A DNA stretch of 16,919 nucleotides from DAOTXN01 sp034435435 (lineage in GTDB: Bacteria > Chloroflexota > Anaerolineae > S140-20). Below the pieces are notes generated by a model. That model was given only the letters and a program-made list of their open reading frames with translations, was not told the origin of the DNA and did no database searches. Made by a program: the position numbers and the translations under genes. Location of the stretch: positions 1-16,919 of the forward strand of contig DAOTXN010000015.1 in NCBI GenBank assembly GCA_034435435.1. The letters run 5' to 3'. The stretch's first letter is position 1, and each line of letters starts with the position of its first letter. This document shows positions 1-7,425 of the stretch, piece by piece.

Positions 1-541
1 GCGCCTCGTCGGCCCGCACCAGCATGAACTGCTGCGAGACCATGTAGGGATCCGAGAAATCCACCTGCTGTTTGCGCTCGTCGGTGATGGTGATGCCATC
101 CATGCCCACGTCGAACTGCCCTTCGCGCACCGCGGCGATCATGGTGTCCCAGGCCGTCACCTGCCAGTCCACCTGGCAGTTCAATCGCCGGCAGATTTCG
201 TTCACCGCGTCGTACTCCCAGCCCACGGCTTTGCCGCTCTGCGGGTCCACAAAGTTGAGCGGGGTGTAGTCGTTGCCCGTCACCGCTGACACCGTGCGCC
301 CGTCCAGGTCGGGCAGGCGCAGGGTTTTGGGGGCCTCGGCGGGCACGGGGGCCGGGGTGGGTTCCTCGATGGGTGCGACAGTGGGAGCCTCGGTCGGCGC
401 GGCGACGGGCGGCGCCAACGTGGCGGTCGGTTGGGCGGGGGGTTGTGTGGGAGGGACGGGGGTCGCAGTCGCCTCTTTGCCGCAGGCAGCCGCCAGCAGC
501 GTCAACAGAATCAATAGGTTCAGCCAGGATATTCTTTTCAT
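1..541 (-). CDS. Amino-acid-type ABC transporter substrate-binding lipoprotein (partial)
   Basis: The first 180 residues are visible; the C-terminus lies beyond position 1. The start ATG (541-539) has a strong AAAGGAGG at 554-547, 5 nt upstream. Residues 1-20 form a lipoprotein signal peptide (KR, hydrophobic core, LAAAC with Cys20), so the protein should be exported and lipid-anchored. A Pro/Thr/Ala-rich linker (about 23-70) follows. From about residue 72 the sequence looks like bacterial extracellular solute-binding family 3: GWEYDAVNEIC, then GQFDVGMDGITITDER and VDFSDPYM, the usual lobe-1 signature of polar amino acid binders (family knowledge). It would capture a small ligand and hand it to a membrane permease. 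The ligand cannot be read from this fragment, and permease and ATPase genes would lie outside the window. It has its own promoter at 639-611 and is divergent from the 801 gene. Confidence 0.88.
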   Translation of the reverse strand, partial: MKRISWLNLLILLTLLAAACGKEATATPVPPTQPPAQPTATLAPPVAAPTEAPTVAPIEEPTPAPVPAEAPKTLRLPDLDGRTVSAVTGNDYTPLNFVDPQSGKAVGWEYDAVNEICRRLNCQVDWQVTAWDTMIAAVREGQFDVGMDGITITDERKQQVDFSDPYMVSQQFMLVRADEA

Positions 542-610
542 ATTATCCTCCTTTGCAGCTATCGGAAAAATAGGTCCGGCGACGCACAGGCGACTCGCCG
601 ATGTGTGAGC

Positions 611-639
611 AATATAGCACGGAACAACGGGGCAGGCAA
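611..639 (-). promoter_or_regulatory. Promoter of the substrate-binding protein gene
   Basis: On the minus strand TTGCCT (639-634), a 17-bp spacer and TATATT (616-611), preceded by TG for an extended -10 (TGCTATATT). Predicted start near 604 gives a leader of about 63 nt to the ATG at 541. Confidence 0.6.
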
Positions 640-708
640 CCGAGATCAAGCGCAACGCGCTGATGAGTTACTTACTGTACGGACTGGCGCGCGTAAATAA
701 AAATCATG

Positions 709-737
709 TGGCCTTTTCCGCATAGGAATGCTATAAT
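709..737 (+). promoter_or_regulatory. Promoter of the five-gene plus-strand operon
   Basis: A perfect TATAAT (732-737) with extended TG (TGCTATAAT), 17 bp after a poor -35 TGGCCT (709-714). Predicted start near 744, which lies just before the upstream in-frame ATG at 756 and 57 nt before the preferred GTG at 801. It is the only promoter-like site seen before this gene run. Confidence 0.6.
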
Positions 738-786
738 GAACGTATCATTCCCCGCATGGCGCCGACCGTTTACGGGAACTGCCGCG

Positions 787-793
787 AAAGGAG
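787..793 (+). promoter_or_regulatory. Ribosome binding site that sets the GTG start at 801
   Basis: AAAGGAG lies 7 nt before GTG 801. The longer in-frame ATG at 756 has no Shine-Dalgarno sequence, so the shorter start is preferred. Confidence 0.6.
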
Positions 794-800
794 AGAGACC

Positions 801-2225
801 GTGGGTGAAAAAATAACCGTCCATGTTGATCCGGCGCTGGTGAGCCAGATGCGCGCCAAGGCGGTCGCCGATGGCCTGCCCAATGCGCAGACCATCCCCG
901 ACGCCGATCTGCTCGCCACGCTGATTCGGGCCTATCTGGGCGAGACGGCGCCGGTCGAAAAGCCGGTTGTCGTCACGCCGACCGCGCAAACGGTGTGGGT
1001 AGACGCCCAGTTTGGGCTGAACCTGCGCGCCCAACCCGTCACCGGTCAGATTCTCAGAGTTCTGGCAGACGATGAGAAATTGAGCGTGCTGGGCCAGCAA
1101 GGCGAATGGCTGCAAGTCCGCGCGAGCGATGGCCTGACCGGGTGGGTCTCGACCGGCTTTGTCACTGCTAAGGAACGCCCGCCGCTGCCTCCCAAAGGCA
1201 ACGTGCGCGGCATCCACGGCTCGGCGGGCATGGTCGCGCCGCCCAAAAATCTGTGGGACGCCTGGATCGCCGAACTAAAAGCCATGGGCATCGCCTGGTA
1301 CAAACAGTTGGACGCCGGCGACCCTAGCGACCTGGGTGAGCATACCACCTTCGCCTGGGCCAAAAAGCTCAAACAGAACGGCATCCAGCCGATCATCCGT
1401 TACTTTCAGGGCCAAATGTTCCCTGGCCGGCTGCACGAGGGGGCCTTTGGCAAGATGAAACGCTACGCCGCCGAGGGCATCGTGTGGTGCGAGATCGGCA
1501 ACGAACCCAATCTGGACCACGCCGAATGGCACTCTGCCCACCATGGCAAGTTAAACTTTAACAATCCGTTCTACCCGCGCACCATCGCCGAAAACTGGAT
1601 CAATGACGCCGAAAAAGCGGTGGCCATGGGCGCCCGGCCGGGCTTTTATGCCTTTGCCCCCACCGATTGGAACGGCGGGCAACACCCCAGCCTGTCTTCG
1701 GTTTTGTTCTATCAGCGCGTATTCGAGCACATCGCCGCCAACGCTGGCTTGAAAGATCGCTTCCGCCGCCTGTTCGAGCCGGGCAAGGCCTGGCTATCCG
1801 TGCACGTCTCGACCTACGAGTTCGCCATTGACTTTGACCCCTTCCCGCCGGGTAAGCCGCCCCACGATATGTGCTTGCGCGGCTACGAAGTGCCCCTGCG
1901 CATGCTGCGCGACCTGTTAGGACTCGAGGATGTGTGGGTCATGTCCACCGAGGGCGGCGTTTTCTGCAAAGACTCGTCCTCGATGGGCGGCCACGTGCGG
2001 CTGGGCAGCCATCAGGAGCACGCCGAGCGCACGGTGGCTATGTTTGACTGGCTCCAGAAGCATTCGCCGCTGCGGGCTATGTGCCCGTGGCTGATCTGCA
2101 ACGTGTTCCCGGCCATCGGCCACAGCGACGGGGCCTGGGCCAACGACGGCTGGTTCGATGGCGCGTCGCCTCCGTTCGGCCCCAAGCCGGTGGTACAGGC
2201 GATGAAGAACACGAAACCAGTGTAG
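801..2225 (+). CDS. SH3b-domain protein with clan-A glycosidase-like C-terminal domain
   Basis: 474 residues from GTG 801. Residues 1-46 form a strand-helix-helix pattern (ITVHVDPALV, then DADLLATLIRAYLG) that resembles a ribbon-helix-helix unit, though this is weak. Residues 64-124 are a bacterial SH3 domain (GLNLRAQPVTGQI, WLQVRASDGLTGWV), commonly a cell-wall or peptide binder. Residues 134-470 look like a TIM-barrel glycoside hydrolase of clan A: EIGNEPNL has the Asn-Glu pair (N234, E235, candidate acid/base) and MSTEGG has E384 (candidate nucleophile), each at a strand end. There is no signal peptide or membrane segment, odd for a wall-acting enzyme. First gene of the operon, 5 bp before the NfeD gene. 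The hydrolase substrate is unknown; catalysis is inferred only from the two glutamates. Confidence 0.72.
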   Translation: MGEKITVHVDPALVSQMRAKAVADGLPNAQTIPDADLLATLIRAYLGETAPVEKPVVVTPTAQTVWVDAQFGLNLRAQPVTGQILRVLADDEKLSVLGQQGEWLQVRASDGLTGWVSTGFVTAKERPPLPPKGNVRGIHGSAGMVAPPKNLWDAWIAELKAMGIAWYKQLDAGDPSDLGEHTTFAWAKKLKQNGIQPIIRYFQGQMFPGRLHEGAFGKMKRYAAEGIVWCEIGNEPNLDHAEWHSAHHGKLNFNNPFYPRTIAENWINDAEKAVAMGARPGFYAFAPTDWNGGQHPSLSSVLFYQRVFEHIAANAGLKDRFRRLFEPGKAWLSVHVSTYEFAIDFDPFPPGKPPHDMCLRGYEVPLRMLRDLLGLEDVWVMSTEGGVFCKDSSSMGGHVRLGSHQEHAERTVAMFDWLQKHSPLRAMCPWLICNVFPAIGHSDGAWANDGWFDGASPPFGPKPVVQAMKNTKPV

Positions 2226-2230
2226 AGGGG

Positions 2231-3556
2231 ATGGGTAGATTGGGAATAGGTAGATTGGGAATGGTCGTGGCGCTGGCTTTTCTGGTCGGTTTGCTGGCGC
2301 CGGTCGCGTGGGCGCAAGACGCCGGGCCGAGTGAGCGTCTCGTCCTGTATATCCGCACCGAAGGCCCCCTTACCCCGGCCATGGTCAGCTTTGTGCAGCG
2401 GGCCGTGCGCACCGCCGAACATCGCGGGGCCGAGGCGCTGGTCTTTCAATTGGACACACCCGGCGGCCAGGTGGACCTGATGCAAGATATTGTCACCGCG
2501 CTGCGCGAGAGTCGCGCGCCGGTGGTGGTCTATGTGGCCCCGCGCGGCGGGGCGGCCTGGTCGGCCGGCACATTGATCGTACTGGCCGCCCACGCCGCCG
2601 CCATGGCCCCCGACACGGGCATCGGCGCGGCCAGCCCGGTGGGGATGGAGGGCGAGCTGTCCGACACGGCCGAGCGCAAGGCCAAAGAGGCGCTCTCGTC
2701 GCTGGCGCGCGAGCTGGCCGCGCCGCGCGGCGCGCGGGTGGTTAAATGGGCCGAGGCCGCCGTGCAAGAGGCCTCCGCCGCCTCGGCCAGCGAGGCCCTG
2801 GAAATGGGGCTGATCGACTTTATCGCCGCCGACCTGGACGACCTGCTGACCCAGTTAGACGGTTTTGAGGTCCAGGTGCGCGGCGAGCCGGTGGCGCTGC
2901 GCACGACCGGCGCCCGCGTAGAGCGCGTCTCGATGAGCCTGATCGAGCAGATTCTGCACATCGTTGTCAACCCCAATATTATCCTGGCGCTATTGGGCAT
3001 CGGCGTGCAGGCGCTGCTCATCGAGATCAGCAACCCCGGTGGTTGGGTCGCCGGGTTCATCGGCATCGTGAGTGTCTCGCTGGGAGTATACGGCCTGGGC
3101 GTGCTGCCGGTGAACGTGTTGGGACTGGTGTTCATTGCCTTGGCCATCGGTCTGTTCGCCATGGAGGTCAAGGCGCAGACCCACGGCGCGTTGACCGTCG
3201 CCGGTGTGGCTTCCATGATCGCCGGGGCGCTGATCCTGTTCAATTCCGCCGGCGCGCCCGAATACGCGCGCATCTCGCTGCCGGTGGTCATCACCGTCGC
3301 GCTGTGCTTTGCGGCGACTTTTTTGTTCATCATGACCAAAGCCCTGCAGGCTCAACGTGTGCGTCCCAAGACAGGCATAGAAGGGATGGTGGGCGCCACG
3401 GCCACGGCCCGCACCGACCTGAACCCGGAGGGCACAGTGTTCGTACAGGGCGAGCGCTGGCGCGCCGTGACCGAAGATGGTCCCATCACCGCCGGCGAAA
3501 CGGTAGAGATCATCGCCATAGAAGGCTTTTGTCTGCGAGTGAAGCGTAAAGCGTGA
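2231..3556 (+). CDS. NfeD family membrane-bound ClpP-class serine protease
   Basis: 441 residues. The full-length form of the NfeD family: signal peptide or first membrane segment (10-28, ending AWAQ), a ClpP/crotonase-like protease domain (about 36-205), four or five membrane helices (about 246-370), and a soluble OB-fold NfeDC domain (381-439). The catalytic serine is probably S111 in AWSAG, and the partner lysine is probably K152 or K150 (in archaeal PH1510 they are Ser97 and Lys138, a similar distance). FQLDTPGGQV supplies the oxyanion-loop type motif. Family members cleave hydrophobic C-termini of stomatin-like proteins; no stomatin gene is visible here. The start is uncertain: ATG 2231 or ATG 2261, both in frame, with a 15-bp tandem repeat between them and no strong Shine-Dalgarno. 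The stop overlaps the truD start by 4 bp. Confidence 0.9.
   Translation: MGRLGIGRLGMVVALAFLVGLLAPVAWAQDAGPSERLVLYIRTEGPLTPAMVSFVQRAVRTAEHRGAEALVFQLDTPGGQVDLMQDIVTALRESRAPVVVYVAPRGGAAWSAGTLIVLAAHAAAMAPDTGIGAASPVGMEGELSDTAERKAKEALSSLARELAAPRGARVVKWAEAAVQEASAASASEALEMGLIDFIAADLDDLLTQLDGFEVQVRGEPVALRTTGARVERVSMSLIEQILHIVVNPNIILALLGIGVQALLIEISNPGGWVAGFIGIVSVSLGVYGLGVLPVNVLGLVFIALAIGLFAMEVKAQTHGALTVAGVASMIAGALILFNSAGAPEYARISLPVVITVALCFAATFLFIMTKALQAQRVRPKTGIEGMVGATATARTDLNPEGTVFVQGERWRAVTEDGPITAGETVEIIAIEGFCLRVKRKA
2234..2263 (+). repeat. 15-bp tandem duplication at the nfeD start
   Basis: Two adjacent copies of GGTAGATTGGGAAT plus A or G (2234-2248 and 2249-2263) differ only in the last base. In frame they add the pentapeptide GRLGI/GRLGM. 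The second copy ends in the alternative ATG 2261, so the duplication decides how many residues precede the hydrophobic signal. Confidence 0.8.
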
Positions 3557-4749
3557 GGAGCGAGGATTTCGTCGTCGAAGAGTTGGCCCGGCTGCCCCTG
3601 GATGTGGCGGGCGATTTTGCCATTTACCGCGTCGAGAAACGCGACGTCACCACGCTGCAGGTGCAGCACCACATGGCGGCCCAACTGAAGCGGCGCTCCG
3701 CCGACGTGCAAGCTCCGGCGCTCAAAGACAAGCAGGCCGTCGCCATTCAACATGTGTGGGTGCGCGGGACCGGGCCGGCAGAACTGAGCGGACCGGGCTA
3801 TCAAGCCCGCTTCGTCGGGCGCAGCCGCCGCCCTCTGCGCCCCTCTGATCTCAGCGGCAATCGTTTCACTATCACTTTGCGCGACCTGTCGCCAGACAAA
3901 GCCGCCGCTGTCTCTAAACAACTGCACCGGCTGGCGCGGCACGGTTTGCCCAACTATTTCGACCGGCAGCGTTTTGGCTCTTACATCTCACAAGCCGACG
4001 CGCCCAACGCCTTTATCGGCAAAACGATTTTGCAGCGCGACGCCGAGGGGGCCGTGCGAGATTACCTGGCCCGGCCCTTTGTCGGCGATCCATCCCCGGT
4101 GCGCGCTTTCAAGCGCGTCGCCCAGGCCCACTGGGGCGAGTGGGCCTATTTGTTGGTCGAAGCCCCGCGTCCATCGAACTATCGCAGCGTGCTCACCTTT
4201 CTCAAGGACCATCCGCAAGACTTTCGCAAGGCGCTGAACCTGGTCCCGCGCCGCCTGCTCAGCCTGTATGTGGTGGCCTATCAGAGCTATTTGTGGAACC
4301 GCATCGCGGGAGAATATCTGGCCCGGCGGCTGGCGACGGATGGACAGTTGTCCACGCTGACCATCCTCGGCCTCGCGCTGCCGGTGTACAGCAAACTGCC
4401 AGACGAGCAGTTCGCGGCGCTGAAAACGGCGTCGATCCCTCTGCCAGAACATCGCGCCGTTTACGCCGATCCGATTTTGGCTGCTGTGGTGCAAGAGGCG
4501 CTGAGCGCAGAAGGTCTCGCGTTGAACGATCTCAAGGCGCGCATTCTGCAGCGGGCCTATTTACCCAGGGGCCATCGCCTGCTGCTGCTTTTTCCGGCCG
4601 ACGTGACGTGCGACCAAATAGACCGCGACGCGGCCTTTCCCGGACGGCAGGCTTGTCGCCTCAGTTTCACACTGCCGGCGGGAGCTTTTGCTACGCTGGT
4701 CCTGAAGAGATTGGGGCAGGTGGACGATGATCACCAGCCTGAGCAATGA
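3553..4749 (+). CDS. truD: tRNA pseudouridine(13) synthase TruD
   Basis: 398 residues from GTG 3553; a TAA lies two codons upstream in frame, so no longer form exists. The TruD family isomerises U13 of certain tRNAs to pseudouridine. Visible signatures: SEDFVVEE at 3-10, the catalytic loop LKDKQA with D59 (like Asp80 of the E. coli enzyme), NYFDRQRFG at 134-142, and FTLPAGAFAT near the C-terminus. Between about 155 and 330 lies the TRUD insertion domain, larger than in E. coli (349 residues in total). The N-terminus begins directly at the EDF motif and lacks about 20 residues present in E. coli. The start overlaps the nfeD stop as GTGA without a good Shine-Dalgarno, which points to translational coupling. 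The end overlaps the methyltransferase gene by 23 bp. Confidence 0.93.
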   Translation: MRSEDFVVEELARLPLDVAGDFAIYRVEKRDVTTLQVQHHMAAQLKRRSADVQAPALKDKQAVAIQHVWVRGTGPAELSGPGYQARFVGRSRRPLRPSDLSGNRFTITLRDLSPDKAAAVSKQLHRLARHGLPNYFDRQRFGSYISQADAPNAFIGKTILQRDAEGAVRDYLARPFVGDPSPVRAFKRVAQAHWGEWAYLLVEAPRPSNYRSVLTFLKDHPQDFRKALNLVPRRLLSLYVVAYQSYLWNRIAGEYLARRLATDGQLSTLTILGLALPVYSKLPDEQFAALKTASIPLPEHRAVYADPILAAVVQEALSAEGLALNDLKARILQRAYLPRGHRLLLLFPADVTCDQIDRDAAFPGRQACRLSFTLPAGAFATLVLKRLGQVDDDHQPEQ

Positions 4750-5512
4750 CAAAATCAAGCAGGTGAGGGCCCTGGCGCGGCGACGCACCCGCTATCAAGA
4801 GCGGCGCTTTGTGGTCGAGGGTGTGCGCCTGTTGAGTGAGTTGGCGCGGCTGGGGATCCAACCCGATTTTGTGCTGTATACTGACTCGGCCTCGCGCAAC
4901 CTGGATACGCAACCCCTGCTCGACCGCCTGGCTCGCCAGGGTGCACCGTGCTATGCGGTCAGCGACGCAGTGATGGCGGCCTGCGCCGACACCGTCACCC
5001 CGTCAGGATTGCTGGCCGTGGCGCCTTTTCCTGATGTACCTGCCCCTGCCCACTCGACGTGGACTCTGCTCGTCGATGACGTGCGCACGCCGGGCAACCT
5101 GGGCGCCATCCTGCGCACGGCTGCCGCTGCCGGCGTGCACCAGGTCTTGCTCGCGCCCGGCGCCGTAGACCTGTACAATCCCAAAGTGGTACGGGGCGGC
5201 GCCGGCGCCCATTTCCGGGTGCCGGTTGCGGCCCTCCCGTGGCCAGAGATCGCCACACAACTCCAGGGTCTCGACGTGTGGTTGGCGGCGGCCCAGGGCG
5301 ATTTGCCCTACACGATGGTGGATTGGCGGCGACCGGCGGCGCTCATCGTGGGCGGCGAGGCGCGCGGGGCCAGCCGGGAAGCGCAAGCGCTGGCCCACGG
5401 GCGCGTGCTCATCCCGATGGAGCGGGAGGTCGAGTCTCTCAATGCAGCCGTGGCGGCCGGCGTGCTGCTGTTTGAAGTCGCCCGACAGCGTCGGGCGCTG
5501 GAAGGGGGTTAG
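4727..5512 (+). CDS. TrmH/SpoU-family RNA 2'-O-methyltransferase
   Basis: 261 residues, ATG 4727 with a weak purine stretch (GGGGCAGG) upstream, inside the truD end. The N-terminal 1-100 is the substrate-binding domain (RRFVVEGVRLLSEL), and 110-255 is the SPOUT knot with all three SpoU motifs: DDVRTPGNLGAILR (117-130), LIVGGEARGAS (206-216) and IPMEREVESLNAAVAAGVLL (229-248). These give a SAM-dependent ribose methylase of rRNA or tRNA (RlmB/TsnR/MRM3-like). The exact target nucleotide cannot be told from sequence alone. The NPKVVRGGAG stretch replaces the more usual ASMGA form. Its place next to truD makes an RNA-modification pair. Confidence 0.9.
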   Translation: MITSLSNDKIKQVRALARRRTRYQERRFVVEGVRLLSELARLGIQPDFVLYTDSASRNLDTQPLLDRLARQGAPCYAVSDAVMAACADTVTPSGLLAVAPFPDVPAPAHSTWTLLVDDVRTPGNLGAILRTAAAAGVHQVLLAPGAVDLYNPKVVRGGAGAHFRVPVAALPWPEIATQLQGLDVWLAAAQGDLPYTMVDWRRPAALIVGGEARGASREAQALAHGRVLIPMEREVESLNAAVAAGVLLFEVARQRRALEGG

Positions 5513-5513
5513 C

Positions 5514-6728
5514 ATGAAGATTCGCGCGATCACACTCTTTGCAGACGTAGGCCCGCCGCTGGACGAGACCCAGATTGCGCAATTAGGGGCCTTTGCATGC
5601 GCCGCTCGGGAATCCTACGAAAGTGTGGGCATTGCCGTGCAGACCGTCCGGTTGGCTACACATCTTTTTCCCCAGCTCCACTTGTCAGGCTGGGCCGCTC
5701 GCCCGGTCGAGTTTGCGGTGGAGCTGGCGCAGGCCTGCCGGCAACACGGTTTTGATTATATTTCGCTGGGACCGGCCGGCCGCGAGATGTGGCAAGTTCT
5801 ACCCGATCTTTTGGCCGCCACAGAGACAGTCTTTGTCAGCGTGCAGATCACCGATCAGGCGACCGGCACGATAAACGGGGCTGCCATTCAAGGGGCGGCG
5901 CGCGTCATCCGGCGCGCGTCAACCGTCGAAGAAAACGGCTTTGCCAACCTACGTTTTGCGGCTTTGGCCAACGTCGGGCCGGGCACGCCCTTTTTCCCGG
6001 CCGCTTATTACGCCGGAGGACCGCCGACGTTCGCCTTGGCCACCGAAGCCGCCGACCTGGCCGTGACCGTATGCACCGACGCGCGCGACGCCGAGGTGGC
6101 CCGCTGGCGGCTGGTGGCGGCCATCGAAAACCACGCTAAACGCCTGGTTCACCACGCCGTCGCGTTGGCCGAAACGCACGAGATGGGCTTTACGGGCATC
6201 GATTTTTCGCTGGCTCCCTTTCCAACGCCAGAAATCAGCATCGGCGCGGCCCTCGAAAGCCTCAGCGGGGCGCCCATCGGCGCAGCGGGCATGTTGGCTG
6301 CCGCGGCCGTGTTGACCGATGCGATTGACCGGGCCCAGTTTCCCCGCTGCGGCTTTTCGGGATTGATGCTCCCCGTGCTAGAGGACGCCATCTTGGCCCG
6401 GCGCGTCGCCGAGGGCAGGCTCGGTATCGGCGAGCTTTTGCAATGCTCGGCCGTATGTGGAACCGGGTTGGACACTCTCCCCTTGCCGGGCGACGCCAGC
6501 GAGAGCGCATTGGCCGCATTGCTCTTTGACGTGGCTGCGCTGGCCGTGCGGCTCAAAAAACCCCTCGCGGCGCGGCTCATGCCCATGCCGGGCAAGGCCG
6601 TCGGAGACCCGGTGCACTTTGATTTTCCTTACTTTGCCGACAGTTGTGTACTCGACCTGGCCGAGGATCCTCAGCACAGCCTGTTAACTCGCACAGCCGA
6701 GCTACGCTTGACGCCGCGCGTCCGTTGA
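5514..6728 (+). CDS. DUF711 (UPF0210) family protein
   Basis: 404 residues. ATG 5514 follows GAAGGGGG (5501-5508) by 5 nt and lies one base after the preceding stop. The sequence fits DUF711 along its length: MKIRAITLF at the start, FFPAAYY (160-166), CGFSGLMLPVLED (279-291) and VCGTGLDTLPLPGD (314-327). Structures of the family place it in the glycyl-radical-enzyme/ribonucleotide-reductase-like fold, but no activity is established. Here it lacks a signal peptide and is presumably cytosolic. Usual DUF711 proteins are about 400-450 residues, so this one is complete. It is the last gene of the operon; no strong terminator follows in 6729-6800, only a weak AT-rich CATAAA/TTTATG pairing. Confidence 0.88.
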   Translation: MKIRAITLFADVGPPLDETQIAQLGAFACAARESYESVGIAVQTVRLATHLFPQLHLSGWAARPVEFAVELAQACRQHGFDYISLGPAGREMWQVLPDLLAATETVFVSVQITDQATGTINGAAIQGAARVIRRASTVEENGFANLRFAALANVGPGTPFFPAAYYAGGPPTFALATEAADLAVTVCTDARDAEVARWRLVAAIENHAKRLVHHAVALAETHEMGFTGIDFSLAPFPTPEISIGAALESLSGAPIGAAGMLAAAAVLTDAIDRAQFPRCGFSGLMLPVLEDAILARRVAEGRLGIGELLQCSAVCGTGLDTLPLPGDASESALAALLFDVAALAVRLKKPLAARLMPMPGKAVGDPVHFDFPYFADSCVLDLAEDPQHSLLTRTAELRLTPRVR

Positions 6729-6806
6729 GTTGGAGCATAAAGCCACGAAACTTTTATGTTTGGTGCGATGTTCGTAGTAAGAAATTGACAAACCAGGTAG
6801 AATAGC

Positions 6807-6835
6807 TTGACGTAACGGGGGTGTTGTGCTATAAT
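6807..6835 (+). promoter_or_regulatory. Strong promoter of the yceD-sigma operon
   Basis: TTGACG (6807-6812), 17-bp spacer, TATAAT (6830-6835) with extended TG, the best promoter in the window. A second TTGACA at 6785-6790 has no -10 at a suitable distance. Predicted start about 6842, giving a leader of about 88 nt to yceD. Confidence 0.8.
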
Positions 6836-6839
6836 ATTT

Positions 6840-6852
6840 CTGCCTGAGGCAG
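6840..6852 (+). promoter_or_regulatory. Palindrome at the predicted transcription start
   Basis: CTGCCTGAGGCAG is a perfect 5-bp inverted repeat with a 3-base centre, directly downstream of the -10. It could be a repressor operator or a small hairpin at the RNA 5' end; its right arm touches the AGGGA that would serve the leader ORF. Function is inferred only from position. Confidence 0.45.
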
Positions 6853-6862
6853 GGATAAACAC

Positions 6863-6940
6863 ATGGCACTGTTGGTAGAGCGGGCGACCTTTGGGTTGCT
6901 GGCGCTTCTTTTTTATCAACGGGGTACGGATGCGGTTTAA
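6863..6940 (+). CDS. Possible 25-residue leader peptide upstream of yceD
   Basis: The first ATG after the promoter (6863) opens a 25-codon frame ending TAA at 6938-6940. AGGGA (6851-6855) is 7 nt upstream. The peptide is hydrophobic in the middle (FGLLALLFY at 10-18) and starts MALLVERAT. It overlaps the yceD start (6930) by 11 bases, so its translation would bring ribosomes to the yceD ATG. No homolog is recognised; it may be a chance frame in the leader, since only position, a modest Shine-Dalgarno and the overlap support it. Confidence 0.35.
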   Translation: MALLVERATFGLLALLFYQRGTDAV

Positions 6941-7418
6941 TGTTTCGCATCTTGTAAAGGCGCCTCTGGGCGCACGAGATGTGGTGCATCTCGACCAGAA
7001 AGTTGTTAATCTGGGGGATGACCTTGTCCTGCCCTACCTGCGAGGCGATGTCTGTTTCACACGGACCACAGATGGTCTATTGGCGGAAGGCCGGTTGGAA
7101 ACAGCTCTTGATTCTGAATGTGTGCGCTGCTTGGCGTCGTTTACTCTCCCTCTTACATTACAGCTTGATGACCTCATCTTCACTCTCCCTCAGATTCCAG
7201 TCCGAGACAACCAGTATCGGATTATGGATAGTGGTTGGATTAACGCAACGGCGGCGCTGCGCGAGCAAATTTTCCTGAGTGTTCCCTTGCAACCTTTGTG
7301 CCGTCCCGCTTGTAAGGGGCTGTGCGCTCATTGCGGTCAGGATCTCAACACAGGGGCCTGTGACTGCGACGAGCAACCCATCGATCCGCGTCTGGAAGTA
7401 TTGCGCGACCTGCTCTAG
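6930..7418 (+). CDS. yceD: YceD / DUF177 family protein
   Basis: 162 residues from ATG 6930 (GGGG at 6921-6924, 5 nt upstream). A longer TTG start at 6891 is possible but the family usually begins with MxxNVSxLLK, as here (MRFNVSHLVK). DUF177 proteins carry conserved cysteines: ECVRC (C64, C67) and a C-terminal cluster CRPACKGLCAHCG (C124, C128, C132, C135), with C144 and C146 after it, likely metal-binding. The E. coli relative is linked with 23S rRNA maturation or stability, and the gene normally precedes rpmF (ribosomal protein L32). No rpmF follows: the 87 bases to the sigma gene hold no L32-like frame. The gene is less GC-rich than its neighbours to the left. Confidence 0.9.
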   Translation: MRFNVSHLVKAPLGARDVVHLDQKVVNLGDDLVLPYLRGDVCFTRTTDGLLAEGRLETALDSECVRCLASFTLPLTLQLDDLIFTLPQIPVRDNQYRIMDSGWINATAALREQIFLSVPLQPLCRPACKGLCAHCGQDLNTGACDCDEQPIDPRLEVLRDLL

Positions 7419-7425
7419 TTTCACA

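Noticed and set aside
273..608. Plus-strand Gly/Ala/Val-rich frame opposite the substrate-binding protein
   Set aside because: Its composition mirrors the Pro/Thr/Ala linker of the real minus-strand gene read backwards.
756..800. Upstream ATG for the SH3b/glycosidase gene
   Set aside because: Only about 12 nt from the predicted transcription start and with no Shine-Dalgarno, while GTG 801 has AAAGGAG.
2012..2767. Minus-strand frame of 251 codons across the GH/NfeD junction
   Set aside because: Antisense to two real genes, rich in Gly/Arg/His, with no recognisable motif or binding site.
2530..3339. Long minus-strand frame (269 codons) opposite nfeD
   Set aside because: It lies fully antisense to a well-supported gene, is low-complexity (Ser/Ala/Thr-rich) and has no domain; such frames are expected in GC-rich coding DNA.
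5226..5513. In-frame 5' extension of the DUF711 gene
   Set aside because: It overlaps the whole end of the methyltransferase in another frame; ATG 5514 has a good binding site and the family's usual N-terminus.
6736..6760. Possible terminator after DUF711
   Set aside because: Only a 6-bp AT-rich pairing without a clear U-run; too weak to call.
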